Shown here: one piece after another, positions 33,178-45,800 of the stretch
Numbering within the stretch: the stretch's first letter is position 1
Layout of the letters: every line of letters starts with the position of its first letter
NCBI RefSeq assembly: GCF_000005505.3
Contig: NC_016131.3
Span: forward strand, 1,984,001 to 2,048,000
DNA from: Brachypodium distachyon
Lineage: Eukaryota > Streptophyta > Magnoliopsida > Poales > Poaceae
Direction: 5' to 3'
DNA length: 64,000 nucleotides
Position numbers and translations under genes: made by a program
Notes under the pieces: generated by a model
Seen by the model: the letters and a program-made list of their open reading frames with translations, nothing else
The model's database searches: none
Told to the model about the DNA's origin: nothing

Positions 33178-36100
33178 ATGGCCAGCGGCGGCGTAGTCCA
33201 GAGCTCTAACAAGCGGAAGCGCGAGGCAGCGGCGGGGAAGCCCAAGCCTGGGGCGAAGGGCGCCGGCGAAGCCACCAAGTGGAAGAAGCCTCATGACGCC
33301 TCCGTGGCGCGTGGCGGCGGCCGGGCAGAGGAGAAGCCGCAGCCGGTCACCGCCAAGGAGAAGCGCGTCGCTGCCAAGGTATCGGTGCTTCTTCTCTGCT
33401 GATACCGTTGGAGCTTGAGCTTTCAGTTTGGAGCGTGGGCTTCTGTTTGAGCTGAAACTGGTATGGTTTGCACTTTGGACTGTTTAACAGGAAATGTCGG
33501 AGTCGAGGAAGATGAAGAGGAAGCCGAATTACGACCTTGAGAAGGTATTTTTTTATTTTTTTATTTTGGCACCATATGCTTCAACATGAATGTCCAACTC
33601 CGCGTCGTCGGTTTGATCATGTCCAACTGTTTCGTATGTGTTGCAGAACATGCATGACTCTAGTTGCGTTTTCATCCCTTAATAATTGAACGATTAGCCT
33701 ATACCGTCAATATTTTTACCTCTGTGTATTTACATATTCCGGTCTTTCTGTTTTGGAGTAGAATTCTTGCTGCACTACTTGTGAGGATCATCATGCGATA
33801 AACCCGAGTTCCAACCTGATAGTTGAAACTAAACTTGTCTTTGATCCTAGTATCGGTGTCTGCTTGCATTGTCACCACTGTTTATGATGATTTGCTTACT
33901 ATATTTTGGCCAGCTCTAATTCGATTTCCTGGGTACACCTAATTATTGGCAGGAACTTACGGTACGATGGGAAAAGATGAGATGTCATGATGTGAGCAAA
34001 GAGGATAGGTCCAAGTAAGTGTCACTGTTGAAGTCTAGCAAGTTGTCGCTTCTGTTCAAGTTCTCGTGTCGATGAATCTGTCATTTGTGCAGGCTAGTAA
34101 CTGAGGCTCTTAGCAAAATGAACGGGAAATATTTGGAGATTGCTGGATCCCATGTAACTGCACGCGTTCTACAAGTAAGTCGAGCATATACATTCTCTAT
34201 CAACTTGTGCATACATTGTTATGGTGTTTTGATGCTTGTTCTGATGGCCACTAGTTTTTTGCAGACATGTGTGAAGTGGTGCTCTCAGTCGGAGAGGGAT
34301 GCTATTTTTGTTGCCCTGCAGCCACATTTGCTCACTCTTTGTCGTCAGAAATATGCTGTTTTCCTTGTAAAGAAACTCATAAAGCTTGGTAAATTTCTCT
34401 ATGTTGCTCCATGGGTTTACTCCAAAACGTAGTGTTCATACATGATAATGTTGCTCGATTGTCTGATGGCCCTTAGCTTCACTAACATGCCTCTTGTTTG
34501 TGACTGCAGCCACCAAAAAACAGTTCCATTGGTTCATCTCTTCTCTTCACGGTCATGTCGCCTCACTTCTTCGTCACACAATAGGAGCAGCAGGTATGTT
34601 TTAGATGCTTCTGCTATTTCTCATTTTTATAAATTGTTAGGAACTCGCCATGTATCGACGTGGCAGGTATGTGTTTCCATTTTCTGTACCATGGAGTCCA
34701 TGGTAATCTCACATTGAGATGTAATCTTTCTTCCAGTTGTTGATTGCGCATTTCAGCGAGCAACCCCATCTCAGAAAAGAAGTTTGTTATTGGAATTGTA
34801 CTCCACTGAGCTTCAGCTGTTCAAGGGCCTGACCGAACAAAAATCACAGAGGTTAGCATGCTATACATTCCTCTCACGTATCTGCTTTGAAGTCTCCCCT
34901 TTTTATTTCTTTCTGTCCAATTTTTCAACTTGGAACGGGGAACGTTATCTTTGTAGTTATCCTGATATTGGTTCCTGCAGTTAATAATCTTGTGTAATTT
35001 CCTAAAACTTGACTTGCCTTTTCAGTTTGTTAGAAACTATTTCCAAGCTTGGATTACAGAAATCATCTGTCCTGCAGTACATGACTATTGTTATCCAGCC
35101 CCTTCTGGAGAAAGGTATTGTTGAGTATTCCATAGTGCACACGGTCATATTGGAATATTTAACAATTGCTGATAAGGTAATTGTGTTTTACTGATGTTTT
35201 TGGTTGGCCTATCTTCACTTCAAAATCCCCTTTTTGGTAAAGTGTTTTCTCGGCTCATTGCTCATTCACACTATCTAATATATATATGCATGTGTTTCTA
35301 GACATCAGCCATGGACGTGATTCGCCAGTTAATCCCCCATCTTACTCAAGGTTCATCTGTGATTGATGGGGATGAACTATCAGGTGTCCCTGAATTACCA
35401 ACCAAAACAAAAGCTAAGAAGAAAAGATCTTCAGAACCACGTCTCATCCGGATCATGTACTCAAGGGAGGGATTAAAATTAGCGCTTGCTTGCCTAAAGC
35501 ATGGCAGTGCAAAGGTACCTTACCTGTTTCTTTTCTCTCCTTACAATTTCTTATAGTATCTTACATACAGTTTTGCGAGCGCTCGCCTGGTTTATCTTTG
35601 TCCACTTGTCTTTTATATTGATTCAGTAACTAAAATATCATGCAAAGTAAAGCCAGTATTACTTATGCTTCATTTTGCATATTCATTATTTCTTTTCCGT
35701 CCTGCTTATTTCCAGTGCAGTGTTATCATTTAACATGGTAATGCACTTCAGGATAGGAAGAAGATTATTAAAAGCTTGAAGGGGCAAATTATGAAGCTTG
35801 CTCTCAATGAGTATGGATGCCTTGTAAGTGATGTCTGTATCTGCAATATATTTTATTGTTCAAAAATATGACGATATTGCGTGAATTTTATGCTTAGATC
35901 TATATAATGGTTCTCCTGATCCACACTAAATTTCAGATCATTTATGCTTGCAAGTGATTTGTCGTCAGGTTTACTAACATGTCTTTTGTCTCCAGTTCCT
36001 TGTTTGTCTTCTCTCCATTGTTGATGACACAAAACTTGTTACTAAGGTTAGCTTGCACCAATATCTTAAATTAACTCAGTATCATGGTGCCATTACAAGC

Positions 36101-37918
36101 AAATCTTAAGCGATGATGCTTATTGCTTTCCTTCAAATTTTGTAGATTGTAATTCAAGATCTGACAAAGCACTTAAAGCAACTCATATTCGATAAGGTAA
36201 AAGGAATACCTAGCTTCTGATATATTTTTAATTAAATTTATTGATTGCACATAAGCTATTATTGATGGAGTTCCTTCTCGGAACAGAATGGGAGACACCC
36301 ATTGCTGCAGCTACTTCGCCCACTTTGCTCACGCTATCTACCTCCGGCTTATTTGGCTTATCTGAATTACAGCGTGCCTTCCCTTATTTCAAATGTAAGT
36401 CAGCTCCTCTGTTAACTTTTAAGTACTTTGAAGAGAAGCATGTGCCAGAAATTTGCTCTTTTTTGTTCAGGTTGAAGCATCAGAGAATGCTACTGAAGTT
36501 AACTTGGAGAATCAGGTGGATGCTGTAGCTGATAAAGATCATGGTGCTTCAGAAGACACACTGGTCGCGTCTGACAGCAAAAAGGACCCATTGCAACGGA
36601 GAATTGAATTGTTGATGAAAAGTGAGCTTGCTGAGGTGATATTCTAACATGTATTTAGCTTTCTTCAACATCAGTTCTATACTTCTATTAGAGCTTGTGC
36701 TATTTGCCACCTCATGAAAACTAAATTGATTCTTGCAATAGTGGTAATATGTGATCTAAGGGTAACCATGACTCACAGAACTTCAAATTGCAACATGACT
36801 TAGTCACAGAATCCGTAAGAGAAAAATTTTTGTCACCAAGGGAATTTCGCGTGGTTTAAAGAGGTTGGGAAATAGACTGGTGAACAACCTTGTTGTTTTT
36901 TCCTACCTAGAGCACTCTTTTTTCAAGCTTCGTGTTTTTTCCTGTTCATAATGTGCTCTATAGAATATAACGTAGGCGCTCCTTTTTATGTGCAGGCTCT
37001 TGTCCAGACTTGTGTTGAGAATGTTGGAGAGTTACTTCGATCAAACATTGGCAACGGATTTTTATATGAGGTAATCTCCTTAACCCATTCTCAACCACTA
37101 CTGTCAGTATGTTGGCATAATATTCATTAGTCTATGGTATTCGTCACGAAAGAATGTCCATATGATAAATATGCTTTGTCCATCCTTGTGTTTCCATGAC
37201 CTTTTGTTCAACTCTTAGCCCAATTTTCCGTTACCATTTACAAGTGGTCTGCATTATAGATCTTCACGTGAAAAGATTGTTTGTCATCTTTATTTTCCAC
37301 ATAAACAAATGGTTAATAGACTTAAGATGGTTATGCACGACCATTATCGTTGCATATATTTTGCTTCTTTAGAGATTCTGCTGTTATGCTGACTGAAAAT
37401 CTGTGTTGCGACTTTGTAAGGTATCTGTCGGTGGAAAAGATAATGTACTGGAGGGCATCAGTGACAGGATCCTCACACTCCATGATGCAATAGCTTCTGA
37501 TGCAGCACACCCAAGGACAGAAGATATTGAACACGCCTTTGATAACTACCATTCCAGCCGCATGATAAAAAAATTGGTAGTTGATTGTCCTGCATTTGCG
37601 GCTACCCTCTGGGAAATAGCTCTTGAAGGGAAGTGCGAGTTATATGCTGAGGGACACAGGTAACTGATATCTACTAGACACTCAAATTACATACTACTCC
37701 GTACTGTGCAGTCAGTTTAGCCATCTTTGGTATGCTTTGGTTCTGCCTGATAAGTTCTCCTTTTTTAACTTCGTTACTACTGCAGTTCCAAAGTGCTCAC
37801 TGCATATCTGGAATCCAATGATTCCATGGTGAGGGATGTTGCAAAATCCAAGCTGCAGCCGCTGATTGACCGCGGGATACTGAAAATCCCAGACCATAAA
37901 GCATCGGAGAAGAAGTGA
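33178..37918 (+). CDS. PUM24: PUM24/Puf6-type nucleolar pumilio protein
   Basis: Seventeen exons join in frame to 659 residues (33178-33378, 33491-33544, 33953-34014, 34093-34174, 34265-34388, 34510-34593, 34737-34851, 35026-35176, 35302-35514, 35752-35823, 35996-36046, 36146-36196, 36287-36394, 36471-36635, 36996-37070, 37421-37659, 37786-37918). A lysine-rich N-terminus (nuclear/nucleolar signal) is followed by degenerate PUM repeats (SHVTARVLQTCVKWCSQSER, QKYAVFLVKKLIKLATKKQ, HGHVASLLRHTIGAAVVDC, VEYSIVHTVILEYL, LNEYGCLFLVCLLSIVDDTK) and a C-terminal CPL-type domain to about residue 640. Puf6/PUM24 binds pre-rRNA and is needed for 5.8S/25S maturation and 60S assembly. Length matches Arabidopsis APUM24. 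No defects seen. Exons are small and several are in phase 0. Confidence 0.93.
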
Positions 37919-38451
37919 GCTTTCTCCACGGGCCTTTTTGCCGTCACGAAGAACGCAAGCAAGTGAAGCGTGCATCCATGCTTGGGTGTATAATAGATAA
38001 TATTTTGTCACTTTGGCTTGGTATGATAAGTTAGTGTGCACCAACGAGCTGATTGTCAATGGTCCTACAACCCTTTGTAGCATGAAGGAGAAAATGTTAG
38101 TACTCGTATCTATTTTGGTGTATATTTGTTGTACTGACTACTGAGACACAAGCGTGCTCCAATTTTGTTCGTTTCAACTAAGCAGCAAAATTATTCTACT
38201 ATTCCTTTTAACAGATGAAAAACTCTTTTTACCAGAAAATGTCACCCGTTATGCAGAACCCATTGATCCAAACGAGACATTCTCTGAATCTTTGTCTGTT
38301 AAGTAGCACTGAGCTGAAAGCCAAACTTAATTAGCGACTGCTGAACAAGAAGAGAATCAAATGTAAATCTGAGCGCGATCCTTTTCACAAAGAACACAAG
38401 AGAAAGAAGCAAGTGAATTCTGCGGTAGCGGTGGATCCTAAGCACCACATG
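37919..38451. other. 3' flanks of PUM24 and the convergent J-protein gene
   Basis: AT-rich sequence between two convergent stop codons, most likely both 3' UTRs. Nothing else recognised. Confidence 0.55.
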
Positions 38452-39937
38452 TCACCAAGGGCGCTTCGTCCTCGCGGCGCGCTCCGGCGCGGTTCTGACC
38501 TGGTACACCGGCGACTCGCAGATCCCAGCACCTCCTCCCACGCCGAAGCCTCTGCACAAGGTCTGGTCCTGACGCTCGAACGGCGGCGGGAACCCGGCGT
38601 GCTGCGGCGGAGACGGCCGGGCGTGCGGGTAGTCGGGGATGCGCCGCCGGTGGTCGGAGGGGTCGAAGAGCGGGAACGACTGCCTCCGCGCGCTGGTGCT
38701 GTTGCTGTTGTTTGCGCGCAGGCAGCCGTCGATGACCCGCCACTCGTCCCGCAGCCGGTTCTGCACCTCCCGCAGCGCCTGCGCCGACATCCTCCCCCCG
38801 CCGCCGCCGCCGCAACGGGGTTTCGGGACGGGGCAGCGCTGCGCCGGCTGCTGCTGCTGTGCGGGCGAGGGCGCTGTGGAGGCTTTGTTGCTGTTGGTCG
38901 TAGCAGTAGGAGTAGACGGCGCGGTGCTTGTGGTTCTGGAGCGGTCTTGGAGGCAGGCGGCGCAGAAGGCCGTGGCCCGCTCCGCGTCGAACGCTCGCCG
39001 GCGCGCCTTGTCCGTCAGGCACGCGTGCGCCTGCAACACAACGTCATTGCTCGTGATAGTAGAACCTGCGGACCAACTTGCTGTAGATTTGATTGAATTG
39101 CGTATAACAACCAAAGCGCAATATCAAGAGCATTCGTTTTCTCCCTGTGTGCAAAGAAGCAAAAAATGCCGAAATTACGTGCCTGGCGGGTTCTCGGGTT
39201 CGAACCGCCTGCACGTATCAAAGACACGGTCGGTCGAGTACTGGCAATTACAGCAAGCAACTGACGGATTGAAGGTAACCAAATAATCTCTTCCCGCGAG
39301 TTTCGGACCGATCCCAACACGCACTGTTTGCAAGCTAGGAGCAGCAGAAAGGCGTCAGCGACAACCAAAAGGGCAAAGATTCCGAATGAACCCCGGCCCC
39401 AGAAATCATCATGAAAAGCAAAGTGCTAATAGTACTGTCGAATGTCCCAATGCGCATGCGTGCTAGCACTGCAGCAGTAGCAGTAGTACGTTGATTATAT
39501 ACCTCGGAGACGAGGTTGAAGGCGAGCTCTGCCTTTGGGTGCCTGTTCTTGTCCGGGTGCAGCTGCAGCGCTGCATATATAATCGACAGGGTGAAAATCA
39601 CGCATCGTTTCAACGGAACGCAAACGGCGTGGCCGCGTGTCGAGCACGTACGTACCGAGGTGCCTGTAGCGGCGCCGGATGGCCTCCTCCGACGCGGCCT
39701 CCCCGATCTGGGCCAAAAACACGACACGTTACATAACACACGTTCGGTGAGAGGGAGGAGCCCCCGCCGGGCCCGGGAGGGAGACGAGACGAGACAAGGG
39801 CGTGTGCTTACGGCGAGGACGAGGTACCAGTCGACGAAGGGCGCCGTGGCGCGGCGGCGTCGATGGTGCGTGCAGGACGCGAAGGCCGCCGACGCCGCGC
39901 ACACCTCCCGGGCCACCTGCGCCTTGACCCCCGCCAT
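38452..39937 (-). CDS. DnaJ-like J-domain protein (class C)
   Basis: Four minus-strand exons (39812-39937, 39656-39707, 39503-39570, 38452-39030) join to 274 residues. Residues ~36-100 form a J domain: DWYLVLAIGEAASEEAIRR, then YRHLALQLHPDKNRHPKAEL and AFNLVSEAHACLTDKARR, with the HPD triad at 64-66 that stimulates Hsp70 ATPase. There is no Gly/Phe region or DnaJ zinc finger, so it is a class C J-protein. After the domain comes FCAACLQDRS, a single CXXC, then serine/threonine/glutamine-rich disordered sequence and a C-terminal part rich in Pro, Gly and Arg. Plant homologues are poorly studied and the client is unknown. A TATATAAG box lies at 40029-40036 on the coding strand. Confidence 0.9.
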
Positions 39938-42849
39938 TGTCTGGCTCCTCCGATCGATCGACGGCGGCGCGGTTTTGCGTGCGACACTAGCTAGTAATCG
40001 ATCGGTCGCATCGCCGGTCGTCGCTGCGCTTATATACACATGGATAGAGTACTGAACTGGCCGGGGGGGTGGTAAGACGAGGAGAGGATTCCGGCCGGCG
40101 ACGGCGTGGGCTGGATAGTGGTGTGGGGGATCGAGGGAGGTGGGGTGGCGGCGGTTCCGAGGAGGAGGAAGGAAGGAGTGTGGAGCCGTGGCCGGGAAGA
40201 GCGGGGATCGCGGGGGCGCATGCGACTTGCGCGAGGTTTTCGAAACGGACCGGCCGCTACTCCAGTACGTGGGGACAAATGTTCGAGATCCGCACGACCG
40301 AGCAAGTAATCCCGTCCGGTGCTAATTTCCATTTTTCCCGCCTCACTGATCCCTTTCTAAACGCGCAGTAACATCGTGTTAAACTCCGCGGTAACGCTGC
40401 GTTGCACGTTTCAAGAACTTCTTGTATACATACGGCTGTTTTTGTTTGTTTTCTTTGTCTTCTGCCTATTAACTAGCTAATTTCTTCGTGTTTTCATGTA
40501 TATTTTCTCCGCGGCAGAATTATGGCAAGATATATAACTTCCGCACACCACACGGGTTCAGCAACGTACCGCAGAATTGAGTTTGGATAAATATTGAAGA
40601 GACTAACAAGATTGACGCCGGCCGGGACGAGTAATGTGTATCCAAGAAGCTACTTCGAAAACTTAATCCTTTCACGGGTGACGCCGGTACGAGGACACTA
40701 TTGTATTTTAGTATCTGCTTGTCTTTGCTGTTTGCTTCGTTAGTTGAGAAATTTTACACATCTCTTTTGTTTTCTTTTCAAAAACCTACAGCTACTGTTT
40801 TCTGCGCATTTAAAAACTACGGAGTGGTTCATACAGACTCGGTCAGGTTCTAAATAGCAGTTCATTTCTGTCTCGCTCCATCTGTCGTCATGCGACACCC
40901 ATTTTCTTCGTCTGCTTCTGTCATCCCTGTGCGTGCATTGTTCTTCGTCAAATTTTTTTCTGTGTGACATGAATCAAAATGTCATGCTACTAGCTAGCGT
41001 GTAGCGTCTAAACTAGCAGTGTGTACGTACGATGCTTAATTAGCGGCTCCTTGAGCCGTGAGACCTGGCAGCAATGTCTCGTTAGTCTTTGCTATACTAC
41101 CTGACAAGAAAATGCAGTCAAAGAGAATGCGTCGAGACTTTCAGCCAGCAAGCGTAGGTGACACAGATCATGTGATCGACACCTCGATTACCGATGCAGA
41201 CTTGTCCTGTACGGACGTACTTACGCGTTCCCTCGATCGCTTCCGATCCAATGTCCGGACCGTAGAATGTTGGAAAGACAATCGTCGGAGTCTAGTGTCA
41301 TAAGGCACCATGGGCTAATTCATCATGCTTAAATTTAATTTTATTCTGATCCAACGTCTAGCTAACTAGTAAATGCAATCAAACTTTTCTGAACTCTGAA
41401 GGCATTAATTTCCTCTTGACTCTGCGCCTCTCCCAGATCAATTAATTTTACCGCAGCGCTACTGTCTTGTTTTTTTTTTACATGAATTTGAATTCTGTTT
41501 GAATATCCTCGCCCGTCCGTCCGTGGCTTTGATCCAACGGCTCCCCGGCAGGACGCGACATTGATCTAAGCAGGAGGATATACCGAGCAGCGGATGAGTA
41601 CGTACAGTATGACCTAGGACAAAAAAGACGGCCACTGCAAGCGGGGCCCCACCACGTCAGGCTCCAACTGCTGCCGGGCTGCCGGCGGCATCTTCCCACG
41701 AGGCATCGCTGTTCCGTTCCTCATCCGGATCCGGAGTCGATGGAGGCAGACGCGGCGAGAATTCTGCGGGTGAAGGAAAAAACTCGTTTGGATTTTGGTT
41801 TGCGAGCAATCATTCTCCCGACCGTGTTGGGCCCGTGTGACCTGTGAGCGATGTGATGTGGATCGGGCTGACCAATTGGCTGGAGGCTGGAGTCCTTCAC
41901 CTGTGAGCGATGTGAATGATGGGTTCCGCAAGGGCGTTTTAGCAAAGTGTACACGTTTGAAAACAACGAGCTAGGGATAATCGATGCATTGGATTTATTG
42001 CTTACCAGCGCATTTTATTATGTCGTTTCTTGGTTATAGTTATTTTTAGGAGGGATTTTGTGTATCGAACGTGAGGTGGTGGACCGAAAATATCGAGACA
42101 GACATAAACAACAAAACTAAAATCTTCATCCTAGATTCGTACTCCTTCAAAATCAACGTCTCTAAATTTATCATCCTCATCTTGACATTCCTGCATGTAC
42201 TTGATGATGAATTCGCACGAGCCGGACTGACCTCTCGTAAGTTTTGAAAAGCAACATGAGTCACCAACTTTATAATGGAATCCCTCCATCTCTCAAGGCC
42301 AGATCGTTCTGTTATTTTACGATAATAGAATCTGGTCCCTTTCTGTGGTCGTTTGAAAAAAAAGTCTATCAAGCTAGATCGTCAGTTAGAGACGAAGGAA
42401 ACCGGCGGAGACCGAAGGCTCCTTCTAAGTTGATTGGTTCATGTGGGTCTTACTAATCCATTGATTTTCCATGAACGGGGAGAAATAGAATAGCACGAAG
42501 ATTAGGAGGCCCAGTGGACAGGGAGGAAAAAGTTGATACAACAAAATATTGGGAAATCGTAAAGCGTTGGATGTACGTATGGATAACGCAGATCGGCCGG
42601 ATTTGAGACGTGGATATAAATTTTCCCATAAATTAAGCGATTTAGGCGATCGCAACACAAAGGCCTAGTTGGAGTTGTTTACAGTAATTTCTCGAAATTT
42701 CTGTGACAGGGCCCTTGCAAGCTACTGCATCTTTTACAGTTCCACCCCTCTACAAAGCAGAGCTCTCTTCGTCGCCACTTCAACGCCTCTTCCTGTTGCC
42801 GACGCGATCGCCCAAATCCCACGCTGTTCTCCCTCCCCCGCGAATCCCG
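39938..42849. other. intergenic, no gene seen
   Basis: About 2.9 kb between divergent J-protein and lipase genes. GC-rich near 40060-40300 (J-protein promoter) and AT-rich elsewhere. Open frames are short and unsupported. No mobile-element termini recognised. Confidence 0.4.
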
Positions 42850-45800
42850 ATGCCGGCCGCCGTCGCCGCGGCGGCGGCCGCAGCCACCTCGGGCGCCGCG
42901 CTCGTCGTGTACCTGCTCATCACTTGCCGCCCGCAGCCGCCGCGTGGCGCCGAGGGTGCGGCGGCGGCGGAGGAGGAGTCGCTGCTGTCGCGTCACGCGA
43001 AGGCGGGGAGCGCGGGTGGCGGGGCAGAGGAGGAGGATGAGGAGTGGCCGCACAGCCCGCCGGCGTCGTGCTGCGAGGCCGCGGCAGTGGCGGCGCGCAC
43101 GGCGCGCCGCGCGTGGGAGCTCACTGTCGGCCGGTGGGGCCTCCACGGCCTCATCTTCGGGATCAACAGCCACATGAAGCGCCAGGTTCGCGAGATTTCT
43201 CTTTCGCGCCCTTCTTCTTCTAGCTTCCTTACCCCCTGAGTGGTAGCATAGCATCACTGAAGTGCTCTTGTGCGACTCTGTTCAGCTGTTCGTTCGTGCG
43301 CGCGTGTGCTTGCTTTGCTTTTTTGTTTTTACTTATTACACTACGAAAAGGGATCAGTTCGATCGATGGCCAAAGGTAAGTCGCTGATCATGAAGCTGTA
43401 AGGTAAATAAATGCGGGTTAAATGTACTACAGTATATTTTAAATTCGGGGAAAGCAGTGGTTTGATTCTGGTCCACTGCTAGGCTAGTTGCTGCCATTTC
43501 ACTTCTTGCTGAAAATTTTGGTGTCAAGGCAAGATATCTGACCATTCTAAGTTTTGACTTGAGTTGACTTGCAAGGAAGGTTAAATTTACTATTTTAAAT
43601 TCGGGGAAAGCAGTGGTTTGATTTCTGTCAGTGTCTTACATTGTCTTCATCTCGTACGGTTAGTGGACTAGGATCCTGGTAATTATGTGTCTATCTATCA
43701 TAGTGAGTTGGTGATGTGCCTACTTGGGCCCAACTGCCCGAGTTGACATCGTTTTGGTAAACATGGTTAAATCTCATGGATCTGTAAGATCTGATCCATC
43801 GGTTTTCCTATGGGGCATTGCCTTGCCTGTATAACGAATACTGAATTGGCAAGAGACATTTCCAATCGTTTACATAACAGATCCACGTACATTATATGAA
43901 TAAAAAACTACTCCCTCTGATCCTAAATTCTTGACTCAAATTTGCTCAAATATGGATGTATCTATTCTTAAAAAGTGTCTAGATACATGTAATATTTCAA
44001 CAACAATTTAGGATCGGAGGGAGTACTCTATACCAATCTGATTATTTTGACAACAGCTCCAGTTGGCATAACTAAAGCATCTTTTTTTTTGTTGCATAAA
44101 AATGTGGCCACACTAGTAGCATTATCGCTGGAAGTGTATTCAACTTTGAAAAGCATAGCACTGTGCTTCTGTATTGCTCTTGAACGAATTGCATATGCGA
44201 ATGCAAATGTGGTAACTATTGTTATTTTTTGCATGTGCTCTAGGGTAATTTGCAGCATGAGTATAGTGGAAATGACTGCCTTCAACTAAAAGGTCACGAG
44301 GTGCATACTGAAGTAGCATATCTTCTTGAGTACTTGAAGCTTTGCATGTTCTACTCAAAGAAAAGATTTTCTGAATTTCTGAAGTTTGGTGGGTACAGTC
44401 AAAAAGACGTTCTCATCCACAAGTGTAGGGCGAGGGTGAGTAAGTATCACCATATTCTTCTCATCTCGTGCTTTAAGATACTCTGGTTATTCTGTGTAAT
44501 GTTCCCTATGTTTTGACGCGTTCTTGACTCTATACTTCATGCAGCTTATGCGTCCTTCTTTTGCAATTGTGCGTGACCAAAACTCGAAATGCTTTCTGCT
44601 TTTCATTCGCGGTGCTATCAGCACTAAGGAGCGCCTGACAGCAGCAGCTTCTGTTGAAGTTCCTTTTCACCATATAGTTTTAAATGAAGGGCAGATCGAC
44701 AATGTAATCTTAGGATATGCACATTATGGAATGCTTGCTGCAGCTCGTTGGATCGCTAACCTTGCCATTCCCCTTCTTCATAGTGCAGTACGAGAATTCC
44801 CTGATTACCAATTAAAGGTAATTTTGTTATTTTTTATATACCTTGCGGATGAATGTATTGATTAGCGAGTTTTAGTAATTGGAGGTTGATGCACAATAGG
44901 GAAACACAAGTCATATAAGCTTGGAAAAACTGTGGGACTCCTCCCTGTTACATTTACTGAATTTATCCTATACTTTGATGTAAAATAATACCGACAAGCC
45001 TTGATCTTGCAGTAAGCTGCTTGATATTTGCATTGCAGCATTTATAGTTAAACTATTGAAGCAAAGAGTCTGCTTCGAGAGAGGTAGCACTGCTTTACAC
45101 TGCTGCAGTTATATGATCTATGCCCGATCTGATATGGATTGAAGTGTTGGTATGCTTTTGGTAAAATTTGATGTTCATACTGATATGCATTAGTGTGTGC
45201 CTGCTAAGACGGTTTGTCCCGTGCTGCTAGTTTATTCCTGTGCAGATAACTAGAAAGAATAAGGTTTTCTTTGAATTAATATCACTGGAACTGTTTAAAA
45301 GCATGTGAATCTCTCCGTGCCTTTCTCACCATGTTTACATTTCTGAAATGATCCAATCCAACACAATCTGTACCTTTTTCTTGTGCTAGGTCATTGGGCA
45401 CTCAATGGGAGCAGGTATTGGAGCAATTCTGACGTATATTCTTCATGAGCATTATGATTTTACATCATGCACATGTCTAGCGTTTGCTCCTCGTAAGTGG
45501 TGTCTACATGATTTCTTATATCCTGTTGAACACATGAAATGAAACTTTTTGCTTGTCATTGTATTCACATCAGATATTTCCTTTGATTTGTGCGCTAAGT
45601 TGTAAATTTTAGTCCTTTTGATGTTTGCTAAATGGTGATAAAGTTAGTAGTCACACAATACCTCTTCGGCAGAAAAAGTCTTTTGAAAAAAATTAGCATT
45701 ACTTACCTGTGATGGTGATGTGGCAGATATAGTAAAGATATCTTTACGCCTTGAGCAATGTATGAACACAAAATTAAATAACTGCATTTAATTTGTGAGA

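Noticed and set aside
38413..39096. 227-codon plus-strand open frame
   Set aside because: It is antisense to the J-protein last exon and has only composition-driven Arg/Pro/Leu content.
39180..39225. GGGTTCGAACC resembling a tRNA T-loop inside the J-protein intron
   Set aside because: The flanks do not form a T-stem of five pairs, and no D-arm, anticodon arm or acceptor stem can be placed on either strand.
42703..42849. Upstream in-frame ATG of the lipase gene
   Set aside because: The extra 49 residues look like translated leader sequence and would move the N-terminal hydrophobic anchor inside the chain.
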